From Clostridium sp. CAG:245 (GTDB lineage Bacteria > Bacillota > Clostridia > TANB77 > CAG-508): a DNA stretch of 64,000 bases. The stretch covers positions 16,410-80,409 of the forward strand of contig FR880073.1 of the NCBI GenBank assembly GCA_000435175.1. Reading direction: 5' to 3'. The notes under the pieces are model-generated. The model searched no databases and was not told where the DNA came from. It worked only from the letters and a program-made list of their open reading frames with translations. Made by a program: the position numbers and the translations under genes. Positions 1 to 8,489 of the stretch are shown here, one piece after another. Within the stretch, counting starts at the first letter, position 1; the number at the start of each line of letters is the position of its first letter.

Positions 1-155
1 CTATTGGTGACATAAATGTGCAATTAATACTAGAAAAACTTGGTGGCGGAGGACATATAACAGTTGCCGGAGCTCAAGTAGAAGGAATGACACAAGAAGA
101 AGTAAAACAAGAATTAATAAATAGAATAAACGAATATTTTACAGAAATATCGTAA
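1..155 (+). CDS. gdpP: C-terminal end of GdpP-type c-di-AMP phosphodiesterase (partial)
   Basis: Only the last 50 or so codons are in the window; reading begins at base 3 and stops at a TAA at 153-155. The protein end carries the glycine-rich GGGGHITVAGAQ signature of the DHHA1 subdomain that closes the DHH phosphoesterase fold. Two families end this way, NrnA-like oligoribonucleases and the larger GdpP/YybT membrane phosphodiesterases that hydrolyse cyclic di-AMP. GdpP is preferred because rplI and dnaB follow, the conserved Bacillus order. The N-terminal membrane, PAS and GGDEF-like parts cannot be seen. A hairpin repeat (158-190) begins just after the stop codon. Confidence 0.8.
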   Translation, partial: IGDINVQLILEKLGGGGHITVAGAQVEGMTQEEVKQELINRINEYFTEIS

Positions 156-157
156 AT

Positions 158-190
158 TTCGCCCAATAGGGACGCCCCTTTTGGGGTGAA
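158..190 (+). repeat. Hairpin repeat, copy 1 of 3
   Basis: A 33-base element with the core CGCCCAATAGGGACGCCCC and complementary ends (TTCGCCC paired with GGGTGAA, which needs one G-U pair). Related copies lie at 16013-16045 and 53379-53410. The changed base in the right arm keeps pairing possible, which suggests the structure matters. This copy lies directly after the gdpP stop and could act as an mRNA 3' structure, since it has a short internal T run but no T tail. Confidence 0.8.
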
Positions 191-271
191 AAATATTTGA
201 AAAAGGCAAGAAAATGTTTTATTATTATCAATATAAAAAGCTTGTTATAATCAGAGTGAATAAGTTGATGG

Positions 272-306
272 AGTATGTGTATCTGCGAGTACGCATACTT
301 TTTTTC
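272..306 (+). terminator. Intrinsic terminator upstream of rplI
   Basis: A 10-bp stem (AGTATGTGTA with TACGCATACT, one G-U pair) is followed by seven T residues. It would end transcripts from gdpP before the separate rplI promoter at 341-369. Confidence 0.75.
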
Positions 307-340
307 GCAAAAATTAAAAAAAAGAGTAATATAAAAAATG

Positions 341-369
341 TTTACAAATCTTAAATAAGATAGTAAAAT
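341..369 (+). promoter_or_regulatory. Promoter for rplI-dnaB
   Basis: TTTACA, a 17-base spacer and TAAAAT, ending about 35 bases before the rplI start codon. It follows a terminator, so rplI-dnaB can be transcribed apart from gdpP. Confidence 0.65.
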
Positions 370-404
370 AGATGTGACACAAAAATAGGAAGGAGACAAT
401 TATT

Positions 405-851
405 ATGAAGGTTATTTTATTAGGTGATATAAAAGGAGTAGGAAAGAAAGATCAGGTTATTGAAGCAAGTGACGGATATGCACGTAATTTCTTATTTCCT
501 AAAAAACTAGCTGTCGAAGCTAATAATGAAAATATGGGCAAATTAAAATCTAAGCAAGAGTCAAATAAATTTAGAAAAGATACCGAAAAGAAAGAAGCAG
601 AAGAGCTTGCTAAGAAACTTACAGGAATTATGCTAAAAATTAAAGTAAGAGCTGGAGAAAATGGAAAAATCTTCGGAGGAGTTACAAGCAAAGAAATTTC
701 TGAAGGATTAAAAAAGGATTATAAAATAGAGATAGATAAGAAAAAAATAATATTATCTGAAACTATCAAGACACTTGGAACTGTAACAGTTGATGTTAAA
801 TTGTATGAAGGTGTTATGGGTAAGTTAAAGGTTGATATTATCGCAGAGTAA
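405..851 (+). CDS. rplI: 50S ribosomal protein L9
   Basis: This 148-residue protein has the length and two-domain plan of bL9. The N-terminal 23S-rRNA-binding domain starts MKVILLGDIKGVGKKDQV and contains DGYARNFLFPKKLA, which fits the family signature. A long charged connecting helix (about 40-75) joins it to the C-terminal domain, which contains the GKIFGGVTSKEI segment. The start is set by an AGGAGA site about nine bases upstream. The gene sits between gdpP and dnaB as in Bacillus. Identification is essentially certain. Confidence 0.98.
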   Translation: MKVILLGDIKGVGKKDQVIEASDGYARNFLFPKKLAVEANNENMGKLKSKQESNKFRKDTEKKEAEELAKKLTGIMLKIKVRAGENGKIFGGVTSKEISEGLKKDYKIEIDKKKIILSETIKTLGTVTVDVKLYEGVMGKLKVDIIAE

Positions 852-884
852 CGTTGAAAAATAAACTATGAAAGGAAGATTGTA

Positions 885-2213
885 ATGGATTTAGGTAAAG
901 TGCCACCACAGGATATAGAAGCAGAGCAAGCTGTAATTGGAAGTATGCTTACAGACCAAGATGCAGTTAGTTCAGCTATTGAAACATTAAAACCAGAAGA
1001 TTTTTATAGAGAAGACAATAAAATAATTTATGAAGCTATTTTGAATATTTATAATAGGGCAGAGCCTATAGACATTATAACTCTAAAGGCAGAGCTCTCT
1101 TCTATGAACAAGTTAGAAGCCGTTGGAGGCCTAGAATATATTGCTGTTCTTCCAGATAAAGTTCCAACTACGGCAAATGTTGATAGATACATAAAAATAG
1201 TAGAAGAAAAGGCTATGCTTAGAAATTTAATAAAAACTGCAAATGAAATTCTAAATATGGGGTATGAACCAACAGAAGAACCGGAAAGGGTTATGGATTT
1301 GGCTGAAAAGAAAATTTTTGATGTTATGCAAAAAAAGAGCCAGAAGGGTTACACTCCAATTAAAGATGTTTTAGTTGAATCTTTTGCTAAGTTGGAAGAA
1401 TTATATAATCAAAAACAACACGTAACTGGTGTACCAACAGGATTTATTGACTTAGACAGAATGACTGCCGGACTTCACGGCTCTGAGTTTATATTAATTG
1501 CTGCTAGACCCGCAATGGGAAAATCCGCATTTGCATTAAATATTGGTGCATATGCTGCTACAAGGGCAAACATTCCGGTTGCTATATTCAGCTTGGAAAT
1601 GGCGAAAGATCAAGTTGCTAACAGAATTTTGTGCAGCGAAGCATTAGTTGATAGTAATGCTGTAAGAACTGGTGAATTAACAGATGAAGACCTAAGTAAG
1701 CTTGCAGAAACATCTGGGGAACTATCACAAGCACAAATTTTTATAGATGATACAGCAGGTATCTCTGTAATGGAAATACGTGCAAAATGTAGAAAATTAA
1801 AATTAGAAAAGAATATAGGATTAGTAATAATCGACTATTTGCAACTTGTTCAAGGAAGTGGTAAAACGTCAAGCAGAGAGCAAGAAATTGCGGAGATCAG
1901 TAGATCTTTAAAAATTCTTGCAAAAGAAATTGAAGTACCAGTAATTGCACTTTCACAGCTATCTAGAGCCGTTGAAGCAAGACCTGACCATAGACCTATG
2001 CTTTCAGACTTGCGTGAATCTGGTTCTATCGAGCAGGACGCTGATATAGTTATGTTCTTGTATAGAGACGACTATTATAATGAAGATTCAGAAAAGAAAA
2101 ATCAAGCAGAAGTAATAATAGCAAAGCAAAGAGCTGGTTCTACTGGAACTGTTGACCTAGCATGGCTTGGACAATATACTAAATTTGCTAACCTGGATAA
2201 ATATAGAGAGTAA
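885..2213 (+). CDS. dnaB: Replicative DNA helicase (DnaB family)
   Basis: This 442-residue protein is the hexameric 5'-3' helicase that unwinds DNA at the replication fork (called DnaC in Bacillus). The N-terminal DnaB domain, which contacts primase, begins PPQDIEAEQAVIGSML. The RecA-like motor has a Walker A motif (ARPAMGKSA, about residues 207-215), a Walker B around LVIIDYLQL, and the late SGSIEQDADIVMFLYRDDYY segment with its arginine finger region. Full length with no intein. A GAAAGGAAG site precedes the ATG, and the 33-base gap to rplI indicates one operon. Confidence 0.98.
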   Translation: MDLGKVPPQDIEAEQAVIGSMLTDQDAVSSAIETLKPEDFYREDNKIIYEAILNIYNRAEPIDIITLKAELSSMNKLEAVGGLEYIAVLPDKVPTTANVDRYIKIVEEKAMLRNLIKTANEILNMGYEPTEEPERVMDLAEKKIFDVMQKKSQKGYTPIKDVLVESFAKLEELYNQKQHVTGVPTGFIDLDRMTAGLHGSEFILIAARPAMGKSAFALNIGAYAATRANIPVAIFSLEMAKDQVANRILCSEALVDSNAVRTGELTDEDLSKLAETSGELSQAQIFIDDTAGISVMEIRAKCRKLKLEKNIGLVIIDYLQLVQGSGKTSSREQEIAEISRSLKILAKEIEVPVIALSQLSRAVEARPDHRPMLSDLRESGSIEQDADIVMFLYRDDYYNEDSEKKNQAEVIIAKQRAGSTGTVDLAWLGQYTKFANLDKYRE

Positions 2214-2275
2214 TTTTTTTAAGCTATAAATTATAATAATATACAGCTTGTAAAAAGTGAGGAATGAAATATTAT

Positions 2276-3268
2276 ATGGTAAAAGAAACAATATTAAATA
2301 CAATAAAAAAGTATAATTTAATAGAACCAAACGATACTATTATAGTGGCTGTTTCTGGTGGACCAGACTCGATGTGCCTATTGGATAATCTGATTGAATT
2401 AGAACAAGAATTACAAATAAAAAAGATAGTAGTTGCACATTTAAACCACATGATAAGAGAAGAAGCTAAATCTGAAACAGTATATGTGCAAGAATATTGT
2501 AAGAATAAAGAAATTGACTGCTATGTGAAATTTGTTGATATTTTGAAAAAATCAACAGAATTAAAGATTGGTACAGAAGAATGTGGAAGACGTGAAAGAT
2601 ATGCATTTTTTGATGAAATATCAGAAAAGGTTGGTGCAAATAAAATTGCAATTGCCCATAACCTTAACGACAATGCAGAAACAGTATTGATGCACATTTT
2701 AAGAGGAAGTGGAATTTCTGGACTAGGAGGCATAAAACCATATAGAGAAGGAAAATTTATAAGGCCTCTAATAAAATGCGATAGAGCCGATATTGAAAAT
2801 TATTGTGAAGAAAAAAATTTACAACCTAAATTTGACAAAACAAACAAAGATAATACTTACACAAGAAATAGAATAAGAAATGAACTTATTCCATATATTC
2901 AAAAGAAATTTAATCCAAATATAATAGAAACATTAGATAGACTTTCTGAACTTGTTTTAGATGAAGAAGATTACATGCAAAATGTTACGGAGGAAGCATT
3001 TACAGAGATTCTAATAGAACAAGAAAACACAAAAATAGTTTTAGGCTTAAAAGAGTTTAATAAACTTGAATATGTAATAAAAACAAGAATAATAATGCAA
3101 ACTACAAAAATATTATTCGGAACATCGAATGGTATAGAAAAGAAACATGTAGAGGATATTATAAAATTATGTGGAAATAATATAGGAAATAAATTTTTGA
3201 TGCCGAATAAATATTATAAAATATCCGTAAAAGGCGGGAAAGTAAGTTTTGAAAAATTATCGTATTAA
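2276..3268 (+). CDS. tilS: tRNA(Ile)-lysidine synthase, short form
   Basis: TilS attaches lysine to C34 of tRNA-Ile(CAU), changing its reading from AUG to AUA. The PP-loop ATP-pyrophosphatase motif SGGPDSM lies near residues 28-34, followed by the family's HLNHMIR and HNLNDNAETVLM motifs. At 330 residues it is shorter than Bacillus TilS and has little room for the full C-terminal domain, like compact forms known from other bacteria. An ATG at 2264 is possible but abuts the GAGG site; the ATG at 2276 gives better spacing. hpt, which often follows tilS, is absent here. Confidence 0.93.
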   Translation: MVKETILNTIKKYNLIEPNDTIIVAVSGGPDSMCLLDNLIELEQELQIKKIVVAHLNHMIREEAKSETVYVQEYCKNKEIDCYVKFVDILKKSTELKIGTEECGRRERYAFFDEISEKVGANKIAIAHNLNDNAETVLMHILRGSGISGLGGIKPYREGKFIRPLIKCDRADIENYCEEKNLQPKFDKTNKDNTYTRNRIRNELIPYIQKKFNPNIIETLDRLSELVLDEEDYMQNVTEEAFTEILIEQENTKIVLGLKEFNKLEYVIKTRIIMQTTKILFGTSNGIEKKHVEDIIKLCGNNIGNKFLMPNKYYKISVKGGKVSFEKLSY

Positions 3269-3269
3269 T

Positions 3270-3389
3270 GACTGGAGCAAACTTATATTTAAAAAAAGTA
3301 AAACCCGAGCTCACATTTTGAGGAGTCCGAAGGAGCTCCGACCAAGAACGATGTGTTGAAACTTAAAAAATATAAGTTTGTTCATAGTC
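3270..3389 (+). other. Unidentified structured RNA-like element between tilS and ftsH
   Basis: The 306-base gap after tilS contains nested complementarity. The outer arms are 3270-3290 and 3368-3389 (GCAAACTTATATTT with AAATATAAGTTTGT, plus GACT with AGTC). Inside, CACAT (3312) can pair with ATGTG (3351), and 3322-3339 folds as GGAGTCC-GAA-GGA(G)CTCC with one bulged G. No T tract follows, so this is not a simple terminator. It matches no riboswitch or ribozyme class I can recall. The inner part is visibly richer in G and C than the flanks. Confidence 0.5.
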
Positions 3390-3464
3390 AATATAAATAT
3401 TCTTATTTCCGTAAGATTTACGAAAATTTAACAATTTTGTAATAATAAACTTTGCCTGAAAGTA

Positions 3465-3493
3465 TTGAAATAATGGCTTAAATGTGATATATT
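3465..3493 (+). promoter_or_regulatory. Promoter for ftsH
   Basis: TTGAAA, 17 bases, then TATATT, about 80 bases before the ftsH start. It lies downstream of the structured element, so that element is not in the leader of this transcript. Confidence 0.65.
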
Positions 3494-3574
3494 GCAAAAT
3501 ATCTGAAAGGAAAAAGTAATAATAAATATAACAAAAAATTATATTTATAGTATCAAACAAAAGGAGGAAATATT

Positions 3575-5383
3575 TTGAAAAATAGTTTAAAAACATTAGC
3601 TGTTTGGCTAATAATTGGCGTAATTTTGGTGGTAGCAATATCAACAATATTAGAAAATTCAAATACAAAACTTTCATATTCAGACTTGATTGCAAAGATT
3701 GATGCCGGTCAAGTAGAAAAGATTGAGCTAGATGCAGGCGGTGCTTCTGCAACAGTAAAGCTAAAAAATGATAATATAGAGAAAAAAGTTAATGTGCCAA
3801 GTGTAGATAACTTGATGGAAAATTTACAAGACAATATGAAATCAGCTAGCATAACAGTAACTGAAAAATCTGAGTCTGCATGGGGAATTTTCTTAGCATA
3901 TTTAACTCCAATAGGAATTATAGTAATATTCTTTATTTTCTGGTTTGTATTAATGAGTGGAGCAAATAGCCAAAATGGCAATAAAACAATGACATTTGGA
4001 AAGAGCAAAGCTAGAGTATTAAACCCAACAGACAAAAACAGAGTTACATTTGATGATGTTGCTGGTGTTGATGAAGAAAAAGAAGAATTAGAAGAAATAG
4101 TAGAATTTTTAAAGAATCCTACAAAGTTCACAGAGATGGGAGCACATATTCCAAAGGGTGTTTTATTAGTAGGTCAACCAGGAACTGGTAAAACATTACT
4201 TGCAAAAGCAGTTGCAGGCGAAGCAGGAGTTCCATTCTTCATAATAAGTGGTTCAGACTTCGTAGAAATGTTCGTTGGTGTTGGTGCATCACGTGTAAGA
4301 GATTTATTTGAAGAAGCAAAGAAAAAAGCTCCTTGTATTGTATTCATAGATGAAATTGATGCAGTTGGTCGTCAAAGAGGTGCAGGCCTTGGGGGAGGAC
4401 ACGATGAAAGAGAGCAAACATTAAACCAATTATTGGTTGAAATGGATGGATTTGCTGCAAACGAAGGCGTTATAGTTTTAGCAGCAACAAACAGACCTGA
4501 TGTATTAGATAAAGCTTTATTAAGACCAGGAAGATTTGATAGACAAATAGTAGTCGGACTTCCAGATGTTAGAGCAAGAGAGCAAATATTAGAAGTTCAT
4601 GCAAGAAAAAAGAAATTAGCAGATGACATAGACTTAAAAATAGTTGCAAAAAATACTGCTGGATTTTCTGGTGCTGACTTAGAAAATGTATTAAATGAAG
4701 CAGCATTATTAGCAGCAAGAAGAAACTTAAAAGAAATTCATGAAAAAGAAATTGAAGATGCAATGGTTAAAGTTACAATGGGACCAGAAAAAACAACAAG
4801 AGTAAGAAGTGAAAAAGAAAAGAAGCTTGTAGCATATCACGAGGCTGGCCACGCAGTAGTAAGTAAATTCTTACCAACACAAGATGCAGTACACGAAATA
4901 TCAATAGTTCCAAGAGGAATGGCTGGTGGATACACAATGTATCAACCAACAGAAGATAAATCATTTATGTCTAAAACAGAAATGATTGAACAAATAATAT
5001 CACTATTAGGTGGTAGAGCTTCAGAAGAATTGATATTAGACGATATATCAACTGGTGCAAGCAATGATATTGAAAGAGCTACAAAAATTGCAAATTCAAT
5101 GGTAACAAAATATGGAATGAGCCAAAGAGTAGGAACAATTACTTTGGGTTCAGACCAAAACGAAGTATTCTTAGGAAGAGATTTCGCACAGGAAAAAACA
5201 TATTCTGAGGAAACTGCTGGAATAATAGATGAAGAAATGAAGAGAATTCTAGATACATGCTACAATAGTGCAAAAGAAATATTAAAAACACATGAAGACA
5301 AATTACACGCAGTAGCAAAAGTATTATTAGAAAAAGAGAAAATTACAGGAGAAGAATTCGAGGCAATATTTAATGAAGAATAG
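3575..5383 (+). CDS. ftsH: ATP-dependent zinc metalloprotease FtsH
   Basis: This membrane-anchored AAA+ protease degrades misfolded membrane and regulatory proteins. The 602 residues show two N-terminal transmembrane segments (about 7-27 and 104-127) flanking an extracytoplasmic domain. The AAA module has Walker A GQPGTGKT (about 200-207), Walker [12 protein letters not shown] and the second region of homology ATNRPDVLD...GRFDR. The zinc site is HEAGH (about 422-426). The Walker A carries Q where P is usual (GPPGTGKT). The start is TTG, fixed by AGGAGG eight bases upstream. Confidence 0.98.
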   Translation: MKNSLKTLAVWLIIGVILVVAISTILENSNTKLSYSDLIAKIDAGQVEKIELDAGGASATVKLKNDNIEKKVNVPSVDNLMENLQDNMKSASITVTEKSESAWGIFLAYLTPIGIIVIFFIFWFVLMSGANSQNGNKTMTFGKSKARVLNPTDKNRVTFDDVAGVDEEKEELEEIVEFLKNPTKFTEMGAHIPKGVLLVGQPGTGKTLLAKAVAGEAGVPFFIISGSDFVEMFVGVGASRVRDLFEEAKKKAPCIVFIDEIDAVGRQRGAGLGGGHDEREQTLNQLLVEMDGFAANEGVIVLAATNRPDVLDKALLRPGRFDRQIVVGLPDVRAREQILEVHARKKKLADDIDLKIVAKNTAGFSGADLENVLNEAALLAARRNLKEIHEKEIEDAMVKVTMGPEKTTRVRSEKEKKLVAYHEAGHAVVSKFLPTQDAVHEISIVPRGMAGGYTMYQPTEDKSFMSKTEMIEQIISLLGGRASEELILDDISTGASNDIERATKIANSMVTKYGMSQRVGTITLGSDQNEVFLGRDFAQEKTYSEETAGIIDEEMKRILDTCYNSAKEILKTHEDKLHAVAKVLLEKEKITGEEFEAIFNEE

Positions 5384-5410
5384 TCTTGAAAAGTAAGGAA
5401 GGTAAAAAAA

Positions 5411-5752
5411 ATGGAGGCAATTGTTGTTATTGGAATATTAATATTCATAATTATAACATTGATTATGGTTGCTATAATGCAGATTAATATGGCTGGAATT
5501 GAAGTAAAAGACTTTTGGTCATTTATAAAAGCAAACGAAGAATTAGATAAACTATATCTATTCTCAAAAAAGTACAACAAAATGTCGCCACAAGAAAAAA
5601 TAATTTTCTTACAGGAAACAGAAAAAATGTCTAATGCATTTGAAAAGATTCCTTCAATAATATGGGAAGATGAATATTCAAAGTATAGAGATGTAATGGA
5701 CACATATAGAGATATTAAAGTAGATAGATGGAAAGATTCATCTACAAAATAA
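5411..5752 (+). CDS. Small single-pass membrane protein, unknown function
   Basis: A 113-residue protein not recognised. Residues 1-29 form one hydrophobic segment, and the rest is charged, likely cytoplasmic and helical, ending in a Lys/Trp-containing tail. It lies 27 bases after ftsH with a GGAAGG site and ends at a strong terminator, so it is probably the last gene of the ftsH operon. Linked function with FtsH is only inferred from position. Composition matches its neighbours. Confidence 0.75.
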   Translation: MEAIVVIGILIFIIITLIMVAIMQINMAGIEVKDFWSFIKANEELDKLYLFSKKYNKMSPQEKIIFLQETEKMSNAFEKIPSIIWEDEYSKYRDVMDTYRDIKVDRWKDSSTK

Positions 5753-5756
5753 GGAA

Positions 5757-5790
5757 ACGGTGTTGGTTAAAAGCCAGCACCGTTTTTTTA
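5757..5790 (+). terminator. Terminator of the ftsH operon
   Basis: ACGGTGTTGG pairs with CCAGCACCGT across a short loop and is followed by seven T residues. Confidence 0.9.
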
Positions 5791-5826
5791 TGTTTGAATA
5801 TAATATATTGAATAGGAAGTGATTTT

Positions 5827-6972
5827 TTGAAGGAGATTTATTTTGACCATTCTGCAACAACTGCAGTAAAGAGAGAAGTTTTAAATGAGATGATACCATA
5901 TTTTAATTTAGAGTATGGTAATCCATCATCTTTATATTATATAGGCCGTGAGGCAAAAAGAGCTATAGAGTGTGCTAGACGAAAAGTTGCAAGAGCAATA
6001 AATTGTTGTGAAGAGGAAGTATATTTTACTTCTTGTGGAAGTGAAAGTGATAATTTAGCAATTAAAGGATTTGCATATGCAAATAGATGCAGAGGGAACC
6101 ACATAATAACATCTAAAATTGAACACCCAGCGGTTTTAAATACGTGTAAAAATTTAGAGCACAAAGGTTTTAGAGTAACATATCTAAATGTCGACGAGAA
6201 TGGCTTTATAGACATTAATCAGTTAAAACGTAACATATGTAATGATACGATTTTAATTAGCATTATGATGGCAAATAATGAGCTAGGAACTATACAGAAT
6301 ATACAAGAAATTGGAAGAATAGCACATTGTAATAATATAGTGTTTCATACAGATGCAGTTCAAGCAGTTGGAAATATAAAAATAGATGTTCAGAGTATGA
6401 ATGTAGATATGCTTTCGATGTCTGCACATAAATTTTATGGCCCAAAAGGTGTTGGAGCATTATATGTAAGAAAAGGTATAAATTTTGAAAGAATACAAGA
6501 TGGTGGCCATCAAGAAAAAAATAAAAGGTCTGGAACAGAAAATGTTGCTGGAATAGTAGGATTAGGAAAAGCAATAGAGATTGCAACATACAATATAGAC
6601 AGATATAATAAAAAATTATTGGCTCTAAGACAATATTGTATATCAAGATTAATAGAGAATATTAAAGATATAAAAATAAACGGAGATTTAACAAATAGAC
6701 TACCAGGAAATATAAATGTTTCGTTTAAAGGCTGCGATTCAAGTGATATTTTAATGAAACTTGATGAAGTTGGAATATGTGCTTCTGATGGTTCTGCTTG
6801 TTCATCTGGAACTGCAACTCCGTCTCATGTATTAAGGGCTATAGGATTAGATAAAGAATGGCTAGAGGGAACAATAAGAATAACTTTAGGGGATGAAAAT
6901 ACAAAAGAAGATATAGATTATTTGGTAGTGAATTTAATAAAAATAACAAATGAGCTAAGAAATAAAGGATAA
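5827..6972 (+). CDS. Cysteine desulfurase (NifS/IscS class)
   Basis: This PLP enzyme removes sulfur from cysteine to give alanine and a persulfide used for Fe-S clusters or thiolated tRNA. The 381 residues show the N-terminal DHSATT motif, the TSCGSESDNLAIKG cofactor-binding segment, the Schiff-base lysine in SAHKF (K202) and the catalytic cysteine in the GSACSSG loop (C325), typical of class I enzymes. The start is TTG with AGGAAGTG upstream. It has no iscU or mnmA beside it, so whether it serves Fe-S or tRNA sulfuration cannot be said. Confidence 0.95.
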   Translation: MKEIYFDHSATTAVKREVLNEMIPYFNLEYGNPSSLYYIGREAKRAIECARRKVARAINCCEEEVYFTSCGSESDNLAIKGFAYANRCRGNHIITSKIEHPAVLNTCKNLEHKGFRVTYLNVDENGFIDINQLKRNICNDTILISIMMANNELGTIQNIQEIGRIAHCNNIVFHTDAVQAVGNIKIDVQSMNVDMLSMSAHKFYGPKGVGALYVRKGINFERIQDGGHQEKNKRSGTENVAGIVGLGKAIEIATYNIDRYNKKLLALRQYCISRLIENIKDIKINGDLTNRLPGNINVSFKGCDSSDILMKLDEVGICASDGSACSSGTATPSHVLRAIGLDKEWLEGTIRITLGDENTKEDIDYLVVNLIKITNELRNKG

Positions 6973-7092
6973 AATTAATATTTAAGTTTGTGGCTAAATA
7001 AAATTAAGTGGAAAATTATATTTATAAAATACAAATAAAAAATATTATTATAGTTGATAAATAATAATCTGTAAAAATTTTCATATAAAAAG

Positions 7093-7124
7093 ATCCCCTG
7101 ACTTGCAAGTGCAAGTTAGGGGAT
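7093..7124 (-). terminator. Bidirectional hairpin terminator
   Basis: A near-perfect 15-bp stem (ATCCCCTGACTTGCA with TGCAAGTTAGGGGAT). Read on the minus strand it is followed by CTTTTTAT, so it ends the minus gene at 7147-7503; it may also serve the plus-strand desulfurase. The rest of 6973-7146 shows nothing else. Confidence 0.8.
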
Positions 7125-7146
7125 TTAAAGGATTTTTTACTGTTTT

Positions 7147-7503
7147 TTACTTAAAGAACTCTTTCTTGAGCTCTCTGTAAATCTTTCGACCAGAAATGCG
7201 GCTGTAGCAGTGGAATTCTGCACGCATGAAGTTTTTCCCGTCTTCTTGGTTAATAATGCTGTAATTAGACTTTATTTTGTCGTATGTTTTTGCAAACAAC
7301 GGGCTTAGCTTACGCCGGATGCGCATACCAGCTCGGGAATGATTGCGTTCCTCAGATGTAATTTCTATGAGGAGCAAAATGTTCAACTTGTCCTCGGCTG
7401 GAATAAAAACATCAAGAACGTGAGGTTGGTTAACATAGAGACAAATTTCTCTTTGCACTCCTAAAAGATTTTTCCGAATTGCCAAATTCACTAAATCAGT
7501 CAT
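7147..7503 (-). CDS. Small protein of atypical composition, unknown function
   Basis: A 118-residue soluble protein not recognised. It is rich in Arg and Lys and ends IYRELKKEFFK, which resembles the LYQKLKKKYFDEK end of the next minus-strand gene; the middle parts also align loosely, so the two may be distant paralogs. Codon use (many C- and G-ending codons) is unlike the AT-rich neighbours and points to transfer. A GGAAAGGA site precedes the ATG. It has its own promoter (7556-7584) and terminator, so it is a one-gene unit. Confidence 0.7.
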   Translation of the reverse strand: MTDLVNLAIRKNLLGVQREICLYVNQPHVLDVFIPAEDKLNILLLIEITSEERNHSRAGMRIRRKLSPLFAKTYDKIKSNYSIINQEDGKNFMRAEFHCYSRISGRKIYRELKKEFFK

Positions 7504-7555
7504 ATTATAATCCTTTCCAATATAAAAATTACAGGCATGATGCCTCGATATATAT

Positions 7556-7584
7556 ATTATAATACATATTTACATAAAATGCAA
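7556..7584 (-). promoter_or_regulatory. Promoter with palindromic operator-like box, copy 1
   Basis: On the minus strand: TTGCAT, 17 bases, TATAAT. The -35 box lies within ATTTGCAT-TTT-ATGTAAAT, an almost perfect inverted repeat. The same sequence occurs at 8075-8103 before the neighbouring gene, so both are likely under one regulator. Confidence 0.75.
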
Positions 7585-7587
7585 ATG

Positions 7588-7631
7588 AGGAAAAATAAAA
7601 CCCCTGAACCACAAGTGTGATCCAAGGGTTT
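7588..7631 (-). terminator. Terminator of the minus-strand gene 7645-8016
   Basis: On the minus strand AAACCC...GGGGTTTT forms a stem followed by ATTTTT. It separates the two islet genes. Confidence 0.6.
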
Positions 7632-7644
7632 GGAGGTTTAGGAG

Positions 7645-8016
7645 TTACTTCTCATCGAAGTACTTTTTCTTTAGCTTTTGGTAAAGAGCGATGCCCTCTT
7701 CCATGTTGTACACATGGTAGTAGAACAGCAAAAATGTTTTGCCATTGAATTTGCTTTTCAGACATTCAGTCTGACCAAGGGGAAATTTGACTAGATGCAG
7801 GTTACTGAATTTTTGATTCAGCTCTGCAAGAGACATGTGTGTCTCTTCGTCAGTCAAACCGATCCGGAAATCGAGCAGAACTCGGTCACCATAAGAAATG
7901 TAGGGATTTTGAAGCAAAGGGCAAGAACCGCTCAAAATTACCTGCCGTTCTGAATCATTCATCTTGGATACGGAATACAATGTTTCAAAACTATTCTTTA
8001 CGCTTACTTCAGCCAT
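7645..8016 (-). CDS. Small protein of atypical composition, unknown function
   Basis: A 123-residue soluble protein not recognised. The start is the ATG at 8016, seven bases after a GGAGGG site; an upstream ATG at 8031 lacks one. As in the neighbouring minus gene, codon use is richer in G and C than the surroundings, and the C terminus is a Lys/Tyr/Phe-rich helix. The shared promoter sequence, similar size and weak sequence likeness suggest a duplicated pair. No catalytic motif or membrane segment is visible. Confidence 0.7.
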   Translation of the reverse strand: MAEVSVKNSFETLYSVSKMNDSERQVILSGSCPLLQNPYISYGDRVLLDFRIGLTDEETHMSLAELNQKFSNLHLVKFPLGQTECLKSKFNGKTFLLFYYHVYNMEEGIALYQKLKKKYFDEK

Positions 8017-8074
8017 AATAAGGCCCTCCAATGTAATATTTTATACGAGGTTTGGGTAACTCTCGATTAGGTAT

Positions 8075-8103
8075 ATTATAGCACAAATTTACATAAAATG
8101 CAA
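8075..8103 (-). promoter_or_regulatory. Promoter with palindromic operator-like box, copy 2
   Basis: On the minus strand: TTGCAT, 17 bases, TATAAT, with the same inverted repeat around the -35 as at 7556-7584. The first 17 bases from the -35 are identical in both copies. Confidence 0.75.
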
Positions 8104-8122
8104 ATTTTAGTTCGCTATTTTC

Positions 8123-8151
8123 TTGATTTTTTCCTAATTTTGTTGTATTAT
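8123..8151 (+). promoter_or_regulatory. Promoter for the TSCPD-dnaQ-mfd operon
   Basis: TTGATT, 17 bases, TATTAT, divergent from the islet promoter. It lies about 75 bases before the first start codon. Confidence 0.55.
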
Positions 8152-8225
8152 TGTATAGTAAAAATATAGATATAAAAGTTGAAATAATATAGGGATAATA
8201 TAAAATGAAAGGAATGAACTTTTAA

Positions 8226-8480
8226 ATGGAATATAGATATAAACCACAAGGAGTATGTTCTACAGAAATAATTGTAGAAGTTGAGAATAATATTATAAAG
8301 AACCTAAAAGTAATAAATGGTTGTAACGGAAATTTGCAAGGAATTGCAAGCCTCGTAAAAGGAATGACCATTGATGATGTAATTGCAAAATTAAAAGGAA
8401 TTGAATGTGGCAGAAAAGGAACTTCTTGCCCAGACCAAATTGCGATTGCTTTAGAAAAAATTAAAAAGGGAGAAATTTAG
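8226..8480 (+). CDS. TSCPD domain four-cysteine protein (TIGR03905 family)
   Basis: An 84-residue protein with the complete small TSCPD domain: four conserved cysteines (GVCSTEI, NGCNGN, IECGRKG, TSCPDQ) and the name-giving TSCPD motif near the C terminus. The family is widespread in Clostridia as a stand-alone protein; the same domain occurs in ribonucleotide reductases, but the function here is unknown. Metal binding by the cysteines is plausible. It is the first gene of an operon with a DnaQ-like exonuclease and mfd, nine bases from the next gene. Confidence 0.92.
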   Translation: MEYRYKPQGVCSTEIIVEVENNIIKNLKVINGCNGNLQGIASLVKGMTIDDVIAKLKGIECGRKGTSCPDQIAIALEKIKKGEI

Positions 8481-8489
8481 AAAAGCACT

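Noticed and set aside
3363..3752. 129-residue minus-strand reading frame
   Set aside because: It overlaps the start of ftsH and the ftsH promoter; low-complexity Leu/Ile content is typical of antisense shadows.
5257..5400. Extra gene between ftsH and the small membrane protein
   Set aside because: Only 27 bases lie between the ftsH stop and the next start; antisense frames there are shadows.
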